Translations under genes and position numbers: made by a program | In this document: one piece after another, positions 34,046 through 43,628 of the stretch | Position numbering within the stretch: position 1 is the stretch's first letter | Layout of the letters: every line of letters starts with the position of its first letter | NCBI RefSeq assembly: GCF_003182155.1 | Contig: NZ_QGTG01000003.1 | Span: forward strand, 124,001-188,000 | Length of the DNA: 64,000 bases | Source: Chitinophaga sp. S165 | Lineage (GTDB): Bacteria; Bacteroidota; Bacteroidia; Chitinophagales; Chitinophagaceae | Direction: 5' to 3' | Notes under the pieces: generated by a model | Databases searched by the model: none | Told to the model about the DNA's origin: nothing | Seen by the model: the letters and a program-made list of their open reading frames with translations, nothing else

Positions 34046-36433
34046 GTGGTTAAAAAGTACGTTATAATTGCTATAACCTGTATACTGTGCAGTCTTGCTG
34101 GAACGGCTGTCCGGGCACAGGGAACTCTTCAAACTATCAAAGGGATTGTAACGGATAAACAGAGCCAGTCTGCTATTCCCGGTGTTACGGTTGTTATTTC
34201 CGGAGACAATTCTAAAGGCGCTGTTACAGATGCGGCGGGGCGTTTCCGGATAACGGGTATCGCTCCCGGCAGGTATGACGTCAGTTTTAAATCCATTGGT
34301 TATAAAGCATTCACTGCGCCTAATATTGAGGTGACTTCCGGTAAGGAAGCGGTGCTGGACATTGGCCTGGAAGCAGGTGCCAGTGAGCTGAATGAAGTAC
34401 TTGTGCGTGGCGGTGCAAAGAAGCATGAAACGATTAATCAGCTGACGGCAGTGAGCGGACGGTCTTTCACAATGGAAGAAGTGAATCGTTATTCAGGCGG
34501 GCGTTCCGATCCATCGCGTCTTGTTGCAAATTTTGCCGGCGTAAGTGCTCCCGACGATTCCCGTAATGACATAGTTGTAAGGGGAAATTCTCCTTCAGGT
34601 GTGTTGTGGCGTATAGAGGGATTGAACATTCCCAATCCCAATCACTTCTCTACACTCGGTACCACAGGCGGAGCCGCCAGTGCATTAAATACGAACATCC
34701 TCAAGAACTCTGATTTCCTGACATCCGCATTCCCTGCAGAATATGGCAATGCAAATGCGGGTGTATTTGACCTGGGTTTTCGTACGGGTAATACCGATAA
34801 GCGGGAACATACTATTCAGCTGGGTGCATTAACAGGGCTGGAAGGCATGACAGAAGGTCCTATCAATAAGGAAAAAGGCTCTTCTTATGTGGTGGCCTAC
34901 CGTTATTCTTTCAGCGCACTGGCGCAATCGTTAGGCGTCACCGTTGGTACTGCGGCTACTCCTTTTTACCAGGACCTCTCGTTTAAGATAAATAGTGGCG
35001 AGAGTAAGCTGGGACGTTTTACCTTATTCGGTTTGGGTGGCGCCAGTAGTATAGACATCCTGCATGATGAAGTGGAGCCTGACGATATATGGGGCAATCC
35101 TAAGAGGGACGCTTTTTTCAAAAGCAGGATAGGGCTTGCGGGCCTGAAACATTTCATCCGTGTGAATAACAGTTCTTATTTCAATACTGTTATTGGCGTA
35201 ACCTATGCCGATACAAAACAGGCCGTGGACAGCATCAATACTGAAAAGAATGCGCGTGTTGTAGAGGCTAATATGACACAGTCCCGCTATTCCATCAATA
35301 CATCTTTCAACACGACTATCAGTCCGCGGTTGTTCCTGAAAATAGGCGTTATGGAGGAACTGATAAACGTCGATCTCTTTTATCGCGACAGGGTTTCTCC
35401 GCCGCATGAGTGGATCCAGATATGGGACTTTAACGGCAGGACTTCATTGATACAGGGATATGTACATGCGAAGTATAATGTAACGGACAGGCTGACTGCC
35501 AATGTGGGAATGCATTCGCAGTACCTGGCGCTCAATAGTTCTTCTTCCCTGGAACCGCGCGCAGCATTCAAGTATCAGCTTACAGATAAGAGCACGTTGA
35601 CGCTTGGATTTGGTATGCACAGCCAGATGCAGCCCACTGATGCATATTTCTATCAGTCCGGGAATGAGGATGGTACTTTCGACAGGTCCAATGAAAAGCT
35701 TGGTTTTACGCGCAGCCAGCATTACGTATTGGGATATGAGATCCTGCCATTCAGTAACTGGCGTGTAAAGGCGGAGATCTATTATCAGTGGTTATACAAT
35801 GTGCCGGTAAGCGATACCGCCAGCAGTTACTCTATGCTGAATGCCGGTACCAGGAATTATTATTACAACGAAGAAGGACATCTGAAGAATGAAGGCACCG
35901 GGTTTAACTATGGTGCTGAGCTGACAATTGAGAAGTTTTTCAGTCAGGGATATTATGGATTGCTTACAGGCAGTTTATATCAGTCGAAGTATAAGGGCAG
36001 TGACGGTATTGAACGGAATACAGGCTTTAATGGCAGGTATGTATACAATTTATTGGCAGGAAAGGAATGGAAAACAGGAAAGGACAATAAGAATAAATTA
36101 AGCGTGGATATGAAGCTGACACAGTCTGGCGGCCGTTATTACACACCGGTCGACTATGCTGCTTCTGTGGCGCAGAACAGGGAGATATTAGCCGGAGATG
36201 AGGGTGCATTCTCTATGAGGAACAGCGATTTCTTCCGGCTCGATCTGAAATTTGGTTTGACTATCAATAGCAGGAAAAGGAATTTATCTCATGGCATATT
36301 CCTGGACGTGCAGAATGTAACGGATAATAAAAATGTGCTGGTGGAAGAGCGGTTTAATCCCGCTACCAATAAAGTGAATACGGCTTACCAGATAGGCGTG
36401 TTCCCGAATTTTGTATACAGGGTACAGTTTTAA
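34046..36433 (+). CDS. TonB-dependent receptor with N-terminal carboxypeptidase-regulatory-like domain
   Basis: 795 residues from GTG 34046. No ATG precedes the signal peptide, so a non-ATG start is needed; GTG 34046 gives KKYVIIAITCILCSLAGTAV-RAQ directly, while GTG 33959 would add 29 residues. Then a CarboxypepD_reg-like domain (IKGIVTDKQSQSAIPGVTVV...GRYDVSFKSIGYK), a plug (SRNDIVVRGNSPSGVLWRIE) and a long beta-barrel ending YRVQF. This is the single-receptor type rather than SusC (no SusD neighbour). It is followed 28 bp later by an MBL hydrolase and then an AraC regulator, so the trio may be a small uptake and processing unit; the substrate is unknown. Confidence 0.9.
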   Translation: MVKKYVIIAITCILCSLAGTAVRAQGTLQTIKGIVTDKQSQSAIPGVTVVISGDNSKGAVTDAAGRFRITGIAPGRYDVSFKSIGYKAFTAPNIEVTSGKEAVLDIGLEAGASELNEVLVRGGAKKHETINQLTAVSGRSFTMEEVNRYSGGRSDPSRLVANFAGVSAPDDSRNDIVVRGNSPSGVLWRIEGLNIPNPNHFSTLGTTGGAASALNTNILKNSDFLTSAFPAEYGNANAGVFDLGFRTGNTDKREHTIQLGALTGLEGMTEGPINKEKGSSYVVAYRYSFSALAQSLGVTVGTAATPFYQDLSFKINSGESKLGRFTLFGLGGASSIDILHDEVEPDDIWGNPKRDAFFKSRIGLAGLKHFIRVNNSSYFNTVIGVTYADTKQAVDSINTEKNARVVEANMTQSRYSINTSFNTTISPRLFLKIGVMEELINVDLFYRDRVSPPHEWIQIWDFNGRTSLIQGYVHAKYNVTDRLTANVGMHSQYLALNSSSSLEPRAAFKYQLTDKSTLTLGFGMHSQMQPTDAYFYQSGNEDGTFDRSNEKLGFTRSQHYVLGYEILPFSNWRVKAEIYYQWLYNVPVSDTASSYSMLNAGTRNYYYNEEGHLKNEGTGFNYGAELTIEKFFSQGYYGLLTGSLYQSKYKGSDGIERNTGFNGRYVYNLLAGKEWKTGKDNKNKLSVDMKLTQSGGRYYTPVDYAASVAQNREILAGDEGAFSMRNSDFFRLDLKFGLTINSRKRNLSHGIFLDVQNVTDNKNVLVEERFNPATNKVNTAYQIGVFPNFVYRVQF

Positions 36434-36461
36434 CAGACAGGTATAAATATTATTTTTTCAG

Positions 36462-37592
36462 ATGAAAAGATGGAAAAAGATCCTCCGGATAACATTAGTA
36501 TGCATTGTATCTGTGATGCTGATGACGGTTGTCTCCGCCTTTGTGTACATGCGGCAGGCGCAGTTTGGAGAACCCCCGGCGGGGGAGCGGTTGGCACGCA
36601 TGAGGCAATCGCCCAATTTTGTCGACGGTAAATTTCAGAACCCGGTAAAGACGCCAACATATGCTGAAGGGTATAGTTTGACGGGAGAGCTGTTTAAAGC
36701 GTTTTTCACCCGGCATCCGCACCGTTATCCTGTTGACGATATTCCAGCTATGAAGACAGATCTACTGCACCTTCTGCCGGATGCAAACGTGGTGGTATGG
36801 TTTGGGCATTCGTCCTGTTTCGTGCAAGCGGAGGGAACTACGTTCCTGATCGATCCTGTGTTCAGCAGGAATGCTTCTCCGTTTCCCGGTACTATAACGT
36901 CTTTTAAGGGAACAGATATTTACACAGCAGCCGATATGCCTGCCATTGACTACCTGCTTATTTCGCACGATCACTATGATCATTTGGATTACAGGACCGT
37001 TGTGGCAATGAAGGACAAGGTAAAGCATGTTATATGCGGTTTAGGAGTGGGGGCTCATTTTGAGCGTTGGGGATATCCTCCGGAAAAGATCATCGAGATG
37101 GATTGGCATGAGAAGGTTACAGTGGACAATGGAACGGTGATCAATGCGGAACCGGCCAGACATAAGTCTGGCCGGGGATTCCGGCAGAATAACACACTTT
37201 GGACGTCTTATCTGATACAAACGCGTGTGAGGAAGATCTATATAGGGGGTGATAGCGGTTACGGAGATCATTTTGCTGCAATCGGCCGCCAGTATGGGCC
37301 TATAGACCTTGCTATCCTGGAGAATGGACAATACGACAGCGCCTGGCATTATGTGCATTGTCTGCCCGGAGAGGTTTTAAGGGCAGCCCATGATCTGGGT
37401 TCTAAACGGCTGTTCCCGGTGCATTCGTCCAGGTTTGCGCTTTCGAGACACCCCTGGAACGAACCATTAGCAAAAATTTCCGAACTTAACGGTACGTTTA
37501 ATATTCCGCTGGTGACGCCTGTGATAGGGGAGCCGGTTTATCTTGACAATGAAAAGCAACCATTCAGACAATGGTGGAAGGGAGTGGAATAA
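36462..37592 (+). CDS. Membrane-anchored MBL-fold hydrolase (NAPE-PLD/UlaG-like)
   Basis: 376 residues. An N-terminal membrane anchor (ITLVCIVSVMLMTVVSAFVY) precedes a metallo-beta-lactamase fold. Metal ligands are visible in SHDHYDHLDY (H169, H171, D173, H174), with further His and Asp in GGDSGYGDHF and FPVHSSRFALS. LIDPVFSRNASPF and WFGHSSCFVQ are typical of the NAPE-PLD/UlaG branch, which cleaves phosphodiester or lactone bonds. It starts 28 bp after the TonB receptor and likely shares its transcript. Confidence 0.88.
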   Translation: MKRWKKILRITLVCIVSVMLMTVVSAFVYMRQAQFGEPPAGERLARMRQSPNFVDGKFQNPVKTPTYAEGYSLTGELFKAFFTRHPHRYPVDDIPAMKTDLLHLLPDANVVVWFGHSSCFVQAEGTTFLIDPVFSRNASPFPGTITSFKGTDIYTAADMPAIDYLLISHDHYDHLDYRTVVAMKDKVKHVICGLGVGAHFERWGYPPEKIIEMDWHEKVTVDNGTVINAEPARHKSGRGFRQNNTLWTSYLIQTRVRKIYIGGDSGYGDHFAAIGRQYGPIDLAILENGQYDSAWHYVHCLPGEVLRAAHDLGSKRLFPVHSSRFALSRHPWNEPLAKISELNGTFNIPLVTPVIGEPVYLDNEKQPFRQWWKGVE

Positions 37593-37622
37593 TCCTGATA
37601 AACATCATAAGTAATTACGCAA

Positions 37623-38429
37623 ATGAGAGCAACAATCATATCTTCCTGTGCTGTGAGTCCTGCCATTTCTATGGAACAGTTCATTCCCGAGCATTTCTTT
37701 CTTTATCTCGTAAAAGGGACCATGGTGGCGTATGACGGGAACAAAGAGTACCAGATAAAGGCAGGGGATTGCGGTATTGCCAGAAGGAATCACCTGGCTA
37801 AATATAACAAGCAGACGGATGATGGAAAGTTTGAAAAGATCATCGTGTTCTTCGAGCAGGAATTTCTGAAGAAGTTCAGTGAAGGATATAAGATGCCACT
37901 TGAGAAGACGATCATATCCGATGGTATCATGCCGGTGAATAAGAATGTACTGATCGAGAATTTTATAGCTTCCCTGCCGGCTTATATTAACAGGCATGGG
38001 GCTATTGAGCAGGACTTCATTGATATCAAACGTACCGAGTTGCTGATGATCATTCTGAAGCAGCAACCCGAGCTTGCAAATGTGCTGTTCGATTTCGGCA
38101 TTCCCGAAAAGATAGACCTGGAGGCTTTCATGAACAAGAACTACAAGTTTAATGTGAACCTGCAGCGTTTTGCCTATCTGACGGGAAGAAGCCTGACCAC
38201 TTTTAAGAAAGATTTTGAGAAGATCTTTAATGATACTCCCAGTCACTGGCTGGTGCAGAAACGATTGGAGGAAGCTCATTTCCTGATTGAGAAAAAGGGG
38301 CGTCGTGCGTCAGATATTTATGTGGAGCTGGGGTTTGAAGATCTGTCGCACTTCTCGTTTGCTTTCAAGAAGAAATTCGGGGTAACGCCAACGGGTTTAA
38401 CTGACCGGCAGAAGAAGCCGGCCAGTTAA
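37623..38429 (+). CDS. AraC-family transcriptional regulator
   Basis: 268 residues. The N-terminal cupin part (FFLYLVKGTMVAYDGNKEYQ, then KAGDCGIARRNHLAKYNK) has the binding-barrel pattern of AraC sensors. The C-terminal double helix-turn-helix is FAYLTGRSLTTFKKDFEKIF, then RRASDIYVELGFEDLSHFSF with FGVTPTGL. It follows the MBL gene by 30 bp and is convergent with the alpha/beta hydrolase at 38441-39271. It could control the receptor/MBL operon, the hydrolase or both. Confidence 0.9.
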   Translation: MRATIISSCAVSPAISMEQFIPEHFFLYLVKGTMVAYDGNKEYQIKAGDCGIARRNHLAKYNKQTDDGKFEKIIVFFEQEFLKKFSEGYKMPLEKTIISDGIMPVNKNVLIENFIASLPAYINRHGAIEQDFIDIKRTELLMIILKQQPELANVLFDFGIPEKIDLEAFMNKNYKFNVNLQRFAYLTGRSLTTFKKDFEKIFNDTPSHWLVQKRLEEAHFLIEKKGRRASDIYVELGFEDLSHFSFAFKKKFGVTPTGLTDRQKKPAS

Positions 38430-38440
38430 TTGATGTGTTT

Positions 38441-39271
38441 CTATTTCCCTGCCCCTGTTTCCTGCAGGAAACGTTCCAGGATAGGATTAAATTTGTCAGG
38501 CGCCTGCCAGAAAGGAGTGTGTCCTAATCCGGGGAGACGATAACAATGATTTTCCCATAAGTTGGCGTAGGCTATGGTATCGATATAGTCGAGATTGATA
38601 ACAGGATCGGCATCACCGTTAACGACGGCGAGAGGAACCTGGCTGGTTTCTACAATTAACCGCTGATCTACACCTGCTCCTTCACGGGCCGCTTCGAAGA
38701 CACGCTTACGAAAACGACCGTCTGCTCTCATCACTGCATTCCGGAGGAATGGTTGCGCCGAATCGCCAAAAATAGCACCCACAAAGGCATCTGTTTCGGC
38801 TTCAGTAATGATCTCCTTACCTGCAACGGCTGTGTGCTGGTTGCCTTTGAAACCCTGTGGAATGTTACCATTGCTGACTGGCGGCGTACCGGTGATCATA
38901 AGGCCCAGCGTGCCAGGGAAAGCGGACATCATCTCAATGGCAATATGTCCGCCTAATGACCAGCCCAATACTACTGCTTCAGAAATACCCATCTCTTCCA
39001 GCAATTCAATAGCTGTATCCGCAAAGCCGGGAAGCGTATAGGTCCGCATAGGGTCCAGCGCATTACCGGATTCACCATGTCCTGGCAGATCGAATGTAAT
39101 GAGGCGATAGTTCTGCGCGAACGGCGCCTGTAACTGATGACGGAAAACACCACGGCAAAATGAGTTGCCATGGACCATGAGCAAAGGTATACCTGTCTTT
39201 TTACCACTCTCTTCTACTGCAATAGAGCCGTGCGATGTTAGTATAGTGTGGTACCGGATTTGAATGTTCAT
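38441..39271 (-). CDS. Alpha/beta hydrolase (Ser nucleophile)
   Basis: 276 residues from the second in-frame ATG (39269-39271, MNIQIRYHTILTSHGSIAVE); a start at 39283 adds MISS. The alpha/beta fold has the oxyanion HGNSFCRGVF, the nucleophile elbow LGWSLGGH (catalytic Ser), the acid Asp in VNGDADPVINL and the His in LPGLGHTPFW. This is an esterase/lactonase-like set of residues, distinct from the Asp-nucleophile hydrolases at 54566 and 60645. Upstream, an imperfect TCCCC-AAAAGT-GGGGA inverted repeat lies 76-91 bp before the start. Confidence 0.88.
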   Translation of the reverse strand: MNIQIRYHTILTSHGSIAVEESGKKTGIPLLMVHGNSFCRGVFRHQLQAPFAQNYRLITFDLPGHGESGNALDPMRTYTLPGFADTAIELLEEMGISEAVVLGWSLGGHIAIEMMSAFPGTLGLMITGTPPVSNGNIPQGFKGNQHTAVAGKEIITEAETDAFVGAIFGDSAQPFLRNAVMRADGRFRKRVFEAAREGAGVDQRLIVETSQVPLAVVNGDADPVINLDYIDTIAYANLWENHCYRLPGLGHTPFWQAPDKFNPILERFLQETGAGK

Positions 39272-39346
39272 ACTGCTTATCATTGTTTACTTGTTCTATG
39301 ATTATTTGCCGGGTGGAAAGTTCGGGAAAAAACGATCAAAAGGAAC

Positions 39347-39362
39347 TCCCCAAAAGTGGGGA
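39347..39362. promoter_or_regulatory. Inverted repeat upstream of the alpha/beta hydrolase
   Basis: TCCCC-AAAAGT-GGGGA. On the gene's strand it reads TCCCCACTTTTGGGGA, and its first 12 bases match 26354-26365 upstream of the SDR gene in the same orientation. Both genes have an AraC neighbour, so a shared operator type is possible but not shown. Confidence 0.35.
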
Positions 39363-39466
39363 CTAAGGGCGCCCCGGACCCGTGCCAGAATATCAATTAA
39401 GGATTTGTTATCAACGGGATTCGGGAAAAATGCTTATGTTAGGTGCCTGATTTTAAAAATATTCCT

Positions 39467-40027
39467 ATGCATCTTCGACTCAGACATTGTCTTCTCCTGC
39501 TGATCAGCTTACCCACCTTCGCGCAGAAAGTGGAGGACAATCTTCATTTTACCAGCAGCAAACAGCAAAAGATCGCTGTATACAAAGGCACTATCATTGT
39601 GAATGGCAATAAGACCTTCAAGTTTGCTACTGACGATATTGTTTACAAAAGCAAACGTAACCGCCTGGTGGAAGATGGTGGTAATGTTTTCCTATTCCTG
39701 GAAGTGAACAGAAGTCCGGCGAAGAACATACTGTATGTATTCGGTATTAACAATTCGGTGGCAGATTCACTGATGACGGCGGTAGCCTCTGATATTAAAG
39801 ACTTTGATCACGATGAGATACTGGAGTTTGGGGGAAGCGAGCTGACGCAGGCATATCCTTCAGCTGATTCTATGTATTATGTTGCATCTAAATTCTATGA
39901 GTTTAAAAAGGGACGTATTGTGCCGGACGAGGCTTATACAGAGAAGATCGACAGAAAAGTGAATGGGGTTTATATTCCTAATGCAACTTCAAATACAGTG
40001 ATCCGTAAACCTAAGGGCCGTCCCTGA
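39467..40027 (+). CDS. Hypothetical secreted protein
   Basis: 186 residues from ATG 39467 (a GTG at 39443 would add eight). It starts a signal peptide (LRHCLLLLISLPTFAQ). The mature part is beta-rich (IAVYKGTIIVNGNKTFKFAT) with an acidic loop KDFDHDEILEFGGSEL that resembles an EF-hand or FG-GAP-like segment, then YYVASKFYEFKKGRIV. No family was recognised. A bidirectional terminator separates it from the convergent GH92 gene. Confidence 0.65.
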   Translation: MHLRLRHCLLLLISLPTFAQKVEDNLHFTSSKQQKIAVYKGTIIVNGNKTFKFATDDIVYKSKRNRLVEDGGNVFLFLEVNRSPAKNILYVFGINNSVADSLMTAVASDIKDFDHDEILEFGGSELTQAYPSADSMYYVASKFYEFKKGRIVPDEAYTEKIDRKVNGVYIPNATSNTVIRKPKGRP

Positions 40028-40049
40028 TAAATTGTTTACGCAAATTATA

Positions 40050-40088
40050 AAAGGGTGCACTTCAACCGGAGTGCACCCTTTCGTTTTT
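40050..40088. terminator. Bidirectional terminator between convergent genes
   Basis: A 12-bp perfect stem (AAAGGGTGCACT / AGTGCACCCTTT) with an 8-base loop. TTTCGTTTTT follows on the plus strand and an A-rich flank gives T residues on the minus strand. It closes both the 39467-40027 and the GH92 gene. Confidence 0.85.
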
Positions 40089-42240
40089 ATTTTGTCGTGA
40101 TCTCGATCTTGCCGCCGTTCCGGAACAGGTCGTGCGGGACGAAATAACCTTTCTGCTCTTTTCCATTCACTTTGATGGAGGTGAGCGCTCTGCCTTTCCC
40201 GTGTTTGGTCAGTGTCAGCGTTTTGCCGGTACTTGTTCTCCATTTTACCTCATCGAAAAGCGGAACAGTAACGAGGTACTCAGGATCGGTAGCGGAGTAG
40301 GTATAGAGGCCGGAGGCGCTGAATACATACCATGCTGACATTTCGCCTGCATCGTCCATACCGCAGAGTGCAATGCCTTCTTTACCGATACCGTATAAAC
40401 TATTCAGAATAGTGTCGATCATCTTCTGAGATTTCTCCGGTTTGCCGATGAAGTAATAAGCAAAAGGAGCTTCATGGTCGGGCTGGTTGCCGTGGCAGTA
40501 CTGGCCGATCATGGTTTCTACGTTCCTGGCAATATATTGCGGGTTCCAGGGCACAGTAAAGAGGGAGTCCAGTTTTGATTCAAATCCTTTATCGCCACCA
40601 TACAGTTCAATCAGGCCTTTCATGTCATGAGGGGCAAAGAAAGACACCTGCCATGCATTTGCTTCTCTGTACATATACTCGTAGTAAGGGTATTGCGGAT
40701 TGAAGTTTTTGATCCACTCGCCATTTGCCAGTCTGCCTCTCATAAATCTTGTACCGGGATCAAACATATTCCTGTAGTTCTTTGAACGCGCCATCAGGAT
40801 CCTGTAGTTAGCGGTATCGCCGAGCTTTTTAGCCATCTGGGCAAGCGAATAATCATCGTAGGAATATTCCAGCGTCTTGGATACGCCTGCGTTTGCTTTT
40901 GTTTCGACGTGCGGGTTTTCAATATCCGGATCAGATATATAACCTTTTTCGATGTACTCTTTCAGATGTGGGCGGGCGCCTTCTACGTTGGCATTCCTTA
41001 ATAGTATCTGGTAAGTGCCTTTTACATCAAAGTTGTCGATACCCCTGAGATAAGCGCCTGCGATAGATGATGCGCCATGATCACCATGGAAGAAGGTAGG
41101 AATGAACCCTGTTTTGTCGCCTACTTCTTTCATTGACTTCACTACATCGAGCGTAACCTGTGGTGAAACTAAGCCCAGCAGCACGTCCTTGTTCCGGTAG
41201 GTGTCCCACAGGGAAGGTTCAGTATAGTAGTTGAAATCCGACTTCACCACATTACCTTTTGCATCTGTGAATTCTCCATTCACATCACTGCGGAGGGCAG
41301 GCCACAGAAAAGACCTGTAGAGGCATGAATAGAACATACCGCGTTGTTTTTCCGTGCCGCCTTTCACCTGTACAGTGGATAATAATGTTTCCCATTTCTG
41401 GTTAGCTTCATTACGTACCTGGGTGAAAGACTTATTGCCTATTTCTTTTTCAAGGTTTTGTTTTGCGTTTTCTGTACTTACGAATGACAGACCTATCTTC
41501 AGTTCAACGGGGCCTTTAGAACCATCTTTTAGATGAACGATAGCATAACCGCTACGCTGGCCTTCCTCTTTCTTTTCCAGTTTTTCGATATCTGTGTTCA
41601 GGATCGCATAGAAATAGATGTTTCCGCCAGCCCGCTGGTAGCCTTTTAACACGTTGCTGCCAATCTGTTCGATGGTCCAGTTGGAGATACGGTTGTTGGC
41701 TTTGGCAAGGTCGAATAGGATCTGCCTGTCAGTGTTGTTTTTATATTCGTACTTATGGTAACCGCATCTGAGAGTGGATGTCAGACTAACGTTCACGTTG
41801 TAGTCGTCCAGGTATACCTGGTAAAAGCCTGGTGACGCGCTTTCTTTCTGGTGTGAGAATCTGGAGCCGAATTTGGCGCCCGGATCGGAAAGCGGCAGGA
41901 TGGGGATATTGCAGAGGTTCCAGTGGCCTTTATTGGTATGTGTAAAGCCATAGATAATATTATCCTCATATTCATATCCGGCGCCGGACCCGTATTCTGT
42001 CATGGGGCTTAACTGCACCATTGCATTCGGGAGCGAGCTGCCCGGGAATGTAAGACCGGCCCATGACCGCCATCCATCCGGTAACTGGTATCCCAGGATC
42101 TTGGGATCCGTAAGCGGTGCCGTACCGACGAAGGTGTTTACGTACTTTGTATAGCCTGTCTGTGCCTGACCTTTTTCCGATATCGTGGTAAATAGCATGG
42201 CCATCCCTATGGCTAAGAGTTTTCCGCCTGAGTTCCTCAT
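40087..42240 (-). CDS. GH92 family alpha-mannosidase
   Basis: 717 residues, near the usual family length. Signal peptide (EKGQAQ); an N-terminal beta-sandwich with VNTFVGTAPLTD and FPGSSLPNAMVQLSPMTEYG; the GH92 stretch IIYGFTHTNKGHWNLCNIPI; then an (alpha/alpha)6 barrel with GFIPTFFHGDHGASSIAGAY, YCHGNQPDHEAPFAYYF and GMDDAGEMSAWYVFSASGLY (the acid/base and Ca-binding residues lie in these). GH92 enzymes are Ca-dependent inverting exo-alpha-mannosidases acting on yeast or host N-glycans. No other glycan gene is adjacent, so it is not an obvious PUL. Confidence 0.92.
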   Translation of the reverse strand: MRNSGGKLLAIGMAMLFTTISEKGQAQTGYTKYVNTFVGTAPLTDPKILGYQLPDGWRSWAGLTFPGSSLPNAMVQLSPMTEYGSGAGYEYEDNIIYGFTHTNKGHWNLCNIPILPLSDPGAKFGSRFSHQKESASPGFYQVYLDDYNVNVSLTSTLRCGYHKYEYKNNTDRQILFDLAKANNRISNWTIEQIGSNVLKGYQRAGGNIYFYAILNTDIEKLEKKEEGQRSGYAIVHLKDGSKGPVELKIGLSFVSTENAKQNLEKEIGNKSFTQVRNEANQKWETLLSTVQVKGGTEKQRGMFYSCLYRSFLWPALRSDVNGEFTDAKGNVVKSDFNYYTEPSLWDTYRNKDVLLGLVSPQVTLDVVKSMKEVGDKTGFIPTFFHGDHGASSIAGAYLRGIDNFDVKGTYQILLRNANVEGARPHLKEYIEKGYISDPDIENPHVETKANAGVSKTLEYSYDDYSLAQMAKKLGDTANYRILMARSKNYRNMFDPGTRFMRGRLANGEWIKNFNPQYPYYEYMYREANAWQVSFFAPHDMKGLIELYGGDKGFESKLDSLFTVPWNPQYIARNVETMIGQYCHGNQPDHEAPFAYYFIGKPEKSQKMIDTILNSLYGIGKEGIALCGMDDAGEMSAWYVFSASGLYTYSATDPEYLVTVPLFDEVKWRTSTGKTLTLTKHGKGRALTSIKVNGKEQKGYFVPHDLFRNGGKIEITTK

Positions 42241-42613
42241 TTGTGAAATGTTTAATATTGAGACCTGAGTAAAAAATGCTTAATAGGTCTTAAATATAGA
42301 GATCAAAAAGCCGGATTCAAAGCATACGACAATAAAAAAGTTGATTAACTTTTCCTGATACGGGTAAGATCGTCAAAAAAGGAGAATAGATAGGAATGCC
42401 TGTTGAAGATGATTTTAGAGCGTTTTTCAGGATATTCAGGTTCCGTTGAACCTTATTTGCGAACGAAGGGGCTAGTACCTAAAACTGGCTAAAAATCCGT
42501 TTTCGGATGAATGCCGATACATCCAGGATACAACGTTCATACAACGTTGTATCCTGGATGTATTTAACAATAAGGTGGTCCGACCTCAATTGCCGGTGAT
42601 CCTTTCAACCGGC
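42241..42613. other. Intergenic region with a long perfect inverted repeat
   Basis: 373 bp without a gene, upstream of GH92 and downstream of the epimerase-like gene. The notable item is the 21-bp perfect inverted repeat at 42517-42563. A small GTG ORF on the plus strand at 42575-42772 overlaps the epimerase antisense and is not credible. No promoter for GH92 was identified. Confidence 0.5.
42517..42563. repeat. Perfect 21-bp inverted repeat with a 5-base loop
   Basis: The left arm starts ATACATCCAGGATAC and ends AACGTT (42517-42537); loop CATAC; right arm 42543-42563 is its exact reverse complement. TTTAACAA follows on the plus strand. No T-run follows on the minus strand, the direction of both neighbouring genes, so terminator function for the epimerase-like gene is plausible but unproven. 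Confidence 0.8.
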
Positions 42614-43510
42614 TTAATTTTTAAAATAACTCCCTTCTTCGAGGTCTTGTATCAGCCCCGGATGGCCTGGGCGCCATTCCAGCCTTTCCTGTGTCAGTGC
42701 ACCGGAGGCAGGACAGTCAGTACCAAAGAAATGCCCAAGCCAACTGAAATGATCCGCTGCTTCTGCAGCTGATTTGGCAATTACAGGGAGATTAAGCTGA
42801 CGGCCTATTACTTCCGCGATATCACGGGTTGGAACACCTTCATCGCCGATGGCATGGAAAATGGAGCCGGCCTCGCCTTTCTCAAGCGCCAGTCTGAAAA
42901 CCCTGGCTGCATCGAGACGGTGTACTGCAGGCCAGCGATTGCTCCCGTCACCTATGTAAGCGGAAACGCCTTTCTGGCCCGCTATGGCAATAAGCGCAGG
43001 CACAAAACCATGATCGCCGTGGTCATGTACAGAAGGAGGGAGGCGCACAACGGATGTCCGTACTCCCTGAGAAGCCATCGCGATAGCCACCTCTTCCGAT
43101 GGGATACGGTGCTTTCCGGCCGATTGCGGATTGGGGGCGTCTAATTCAGTTGTGAGCCGGCCGGGTGTAAGGGCAGCAATGCCTGACGTGATCACCAGGG
43201 GACGGCCGGAACCTGCAAGAGCGGTAGCGAGCGCCTGTACTGCAAGCCTGTCCGTTTCGCCGGAGGCTGCAATATTGGAGAAGTCATGAATGTAGGCGGT
43301 GTGAATGACGCCATCTGAAGCTGCTGCTCCAAGTTTCAGGCTGTCAACATCAGTGAGGGTGCCGTGATGTACTTCCGCACCTGCCGCAATAAGGGCGGCT
43401 GCTGACGCTTCCGAACGGGCCAGTCCGAGTACCTGGTGTCCTGCGTTGATCAATTCCTGAACAATGGCCGAGCCAACGAATCCTGTAGCGCCGGTAAGAA
43501 AAACACGCAT
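42614..43510 (-). CDS. NAD-dependent epimerase/dehydratase-like extended SDR
   Basis: 298 residues. The N-terminal Rossmann motif is FLTGATGFVGSAIVQEL (GxxGxxG), followed by the atypical-SDR pattern VLGLARSEASAAALIAAGAE, HHGTLTDVDSLKLGA and DGVIHTAYIHDF. The usual YxxxK is not visible (the region reads SAGKHRIPSEEVAIAM), as in several atypical SDRs, so the chemistry is uncertain. It is divergent from the Crp gene with a shared operator-like site between them. Confidence 0.85.
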   Translation of the reverse strand: MRVFLTGATGFVGSAIVQELINAGHQVLGLARSEASAAALIAAGAEVHHGTLTDVDSLKLGAAASDGVIHTAYIHDFSNIAASGETDRLAVQALATALAGSGRPLVITSGIAALTPGRLTTELDAPNPQSAGKHRIPSEEVAIAMASQGVRTSVVRLPPSVHDHGDHGFVPALIAIAGQKGVSAYIGDGSNRWPAVHRLDAARVFRLALEKGEAGSIFHAIGDEGVPTRDIAEVIGRQLNLPVIAKSAAEAADHFSWLGHFFGTDCPASGALTQERLEWRPGHPGLIQDLEEGSYFKN

Positions 43511-43628
43511 AGTCTGTTTTTTTGATTTAGAATCCTGTTAAATGATCTGTTCTCTGAATGGAACAAGTACGATGCAAATTTCCCTACGAAAGGGGGCGGG
43601 AAACAAGGAGATTTGACGCAACTTTTTG

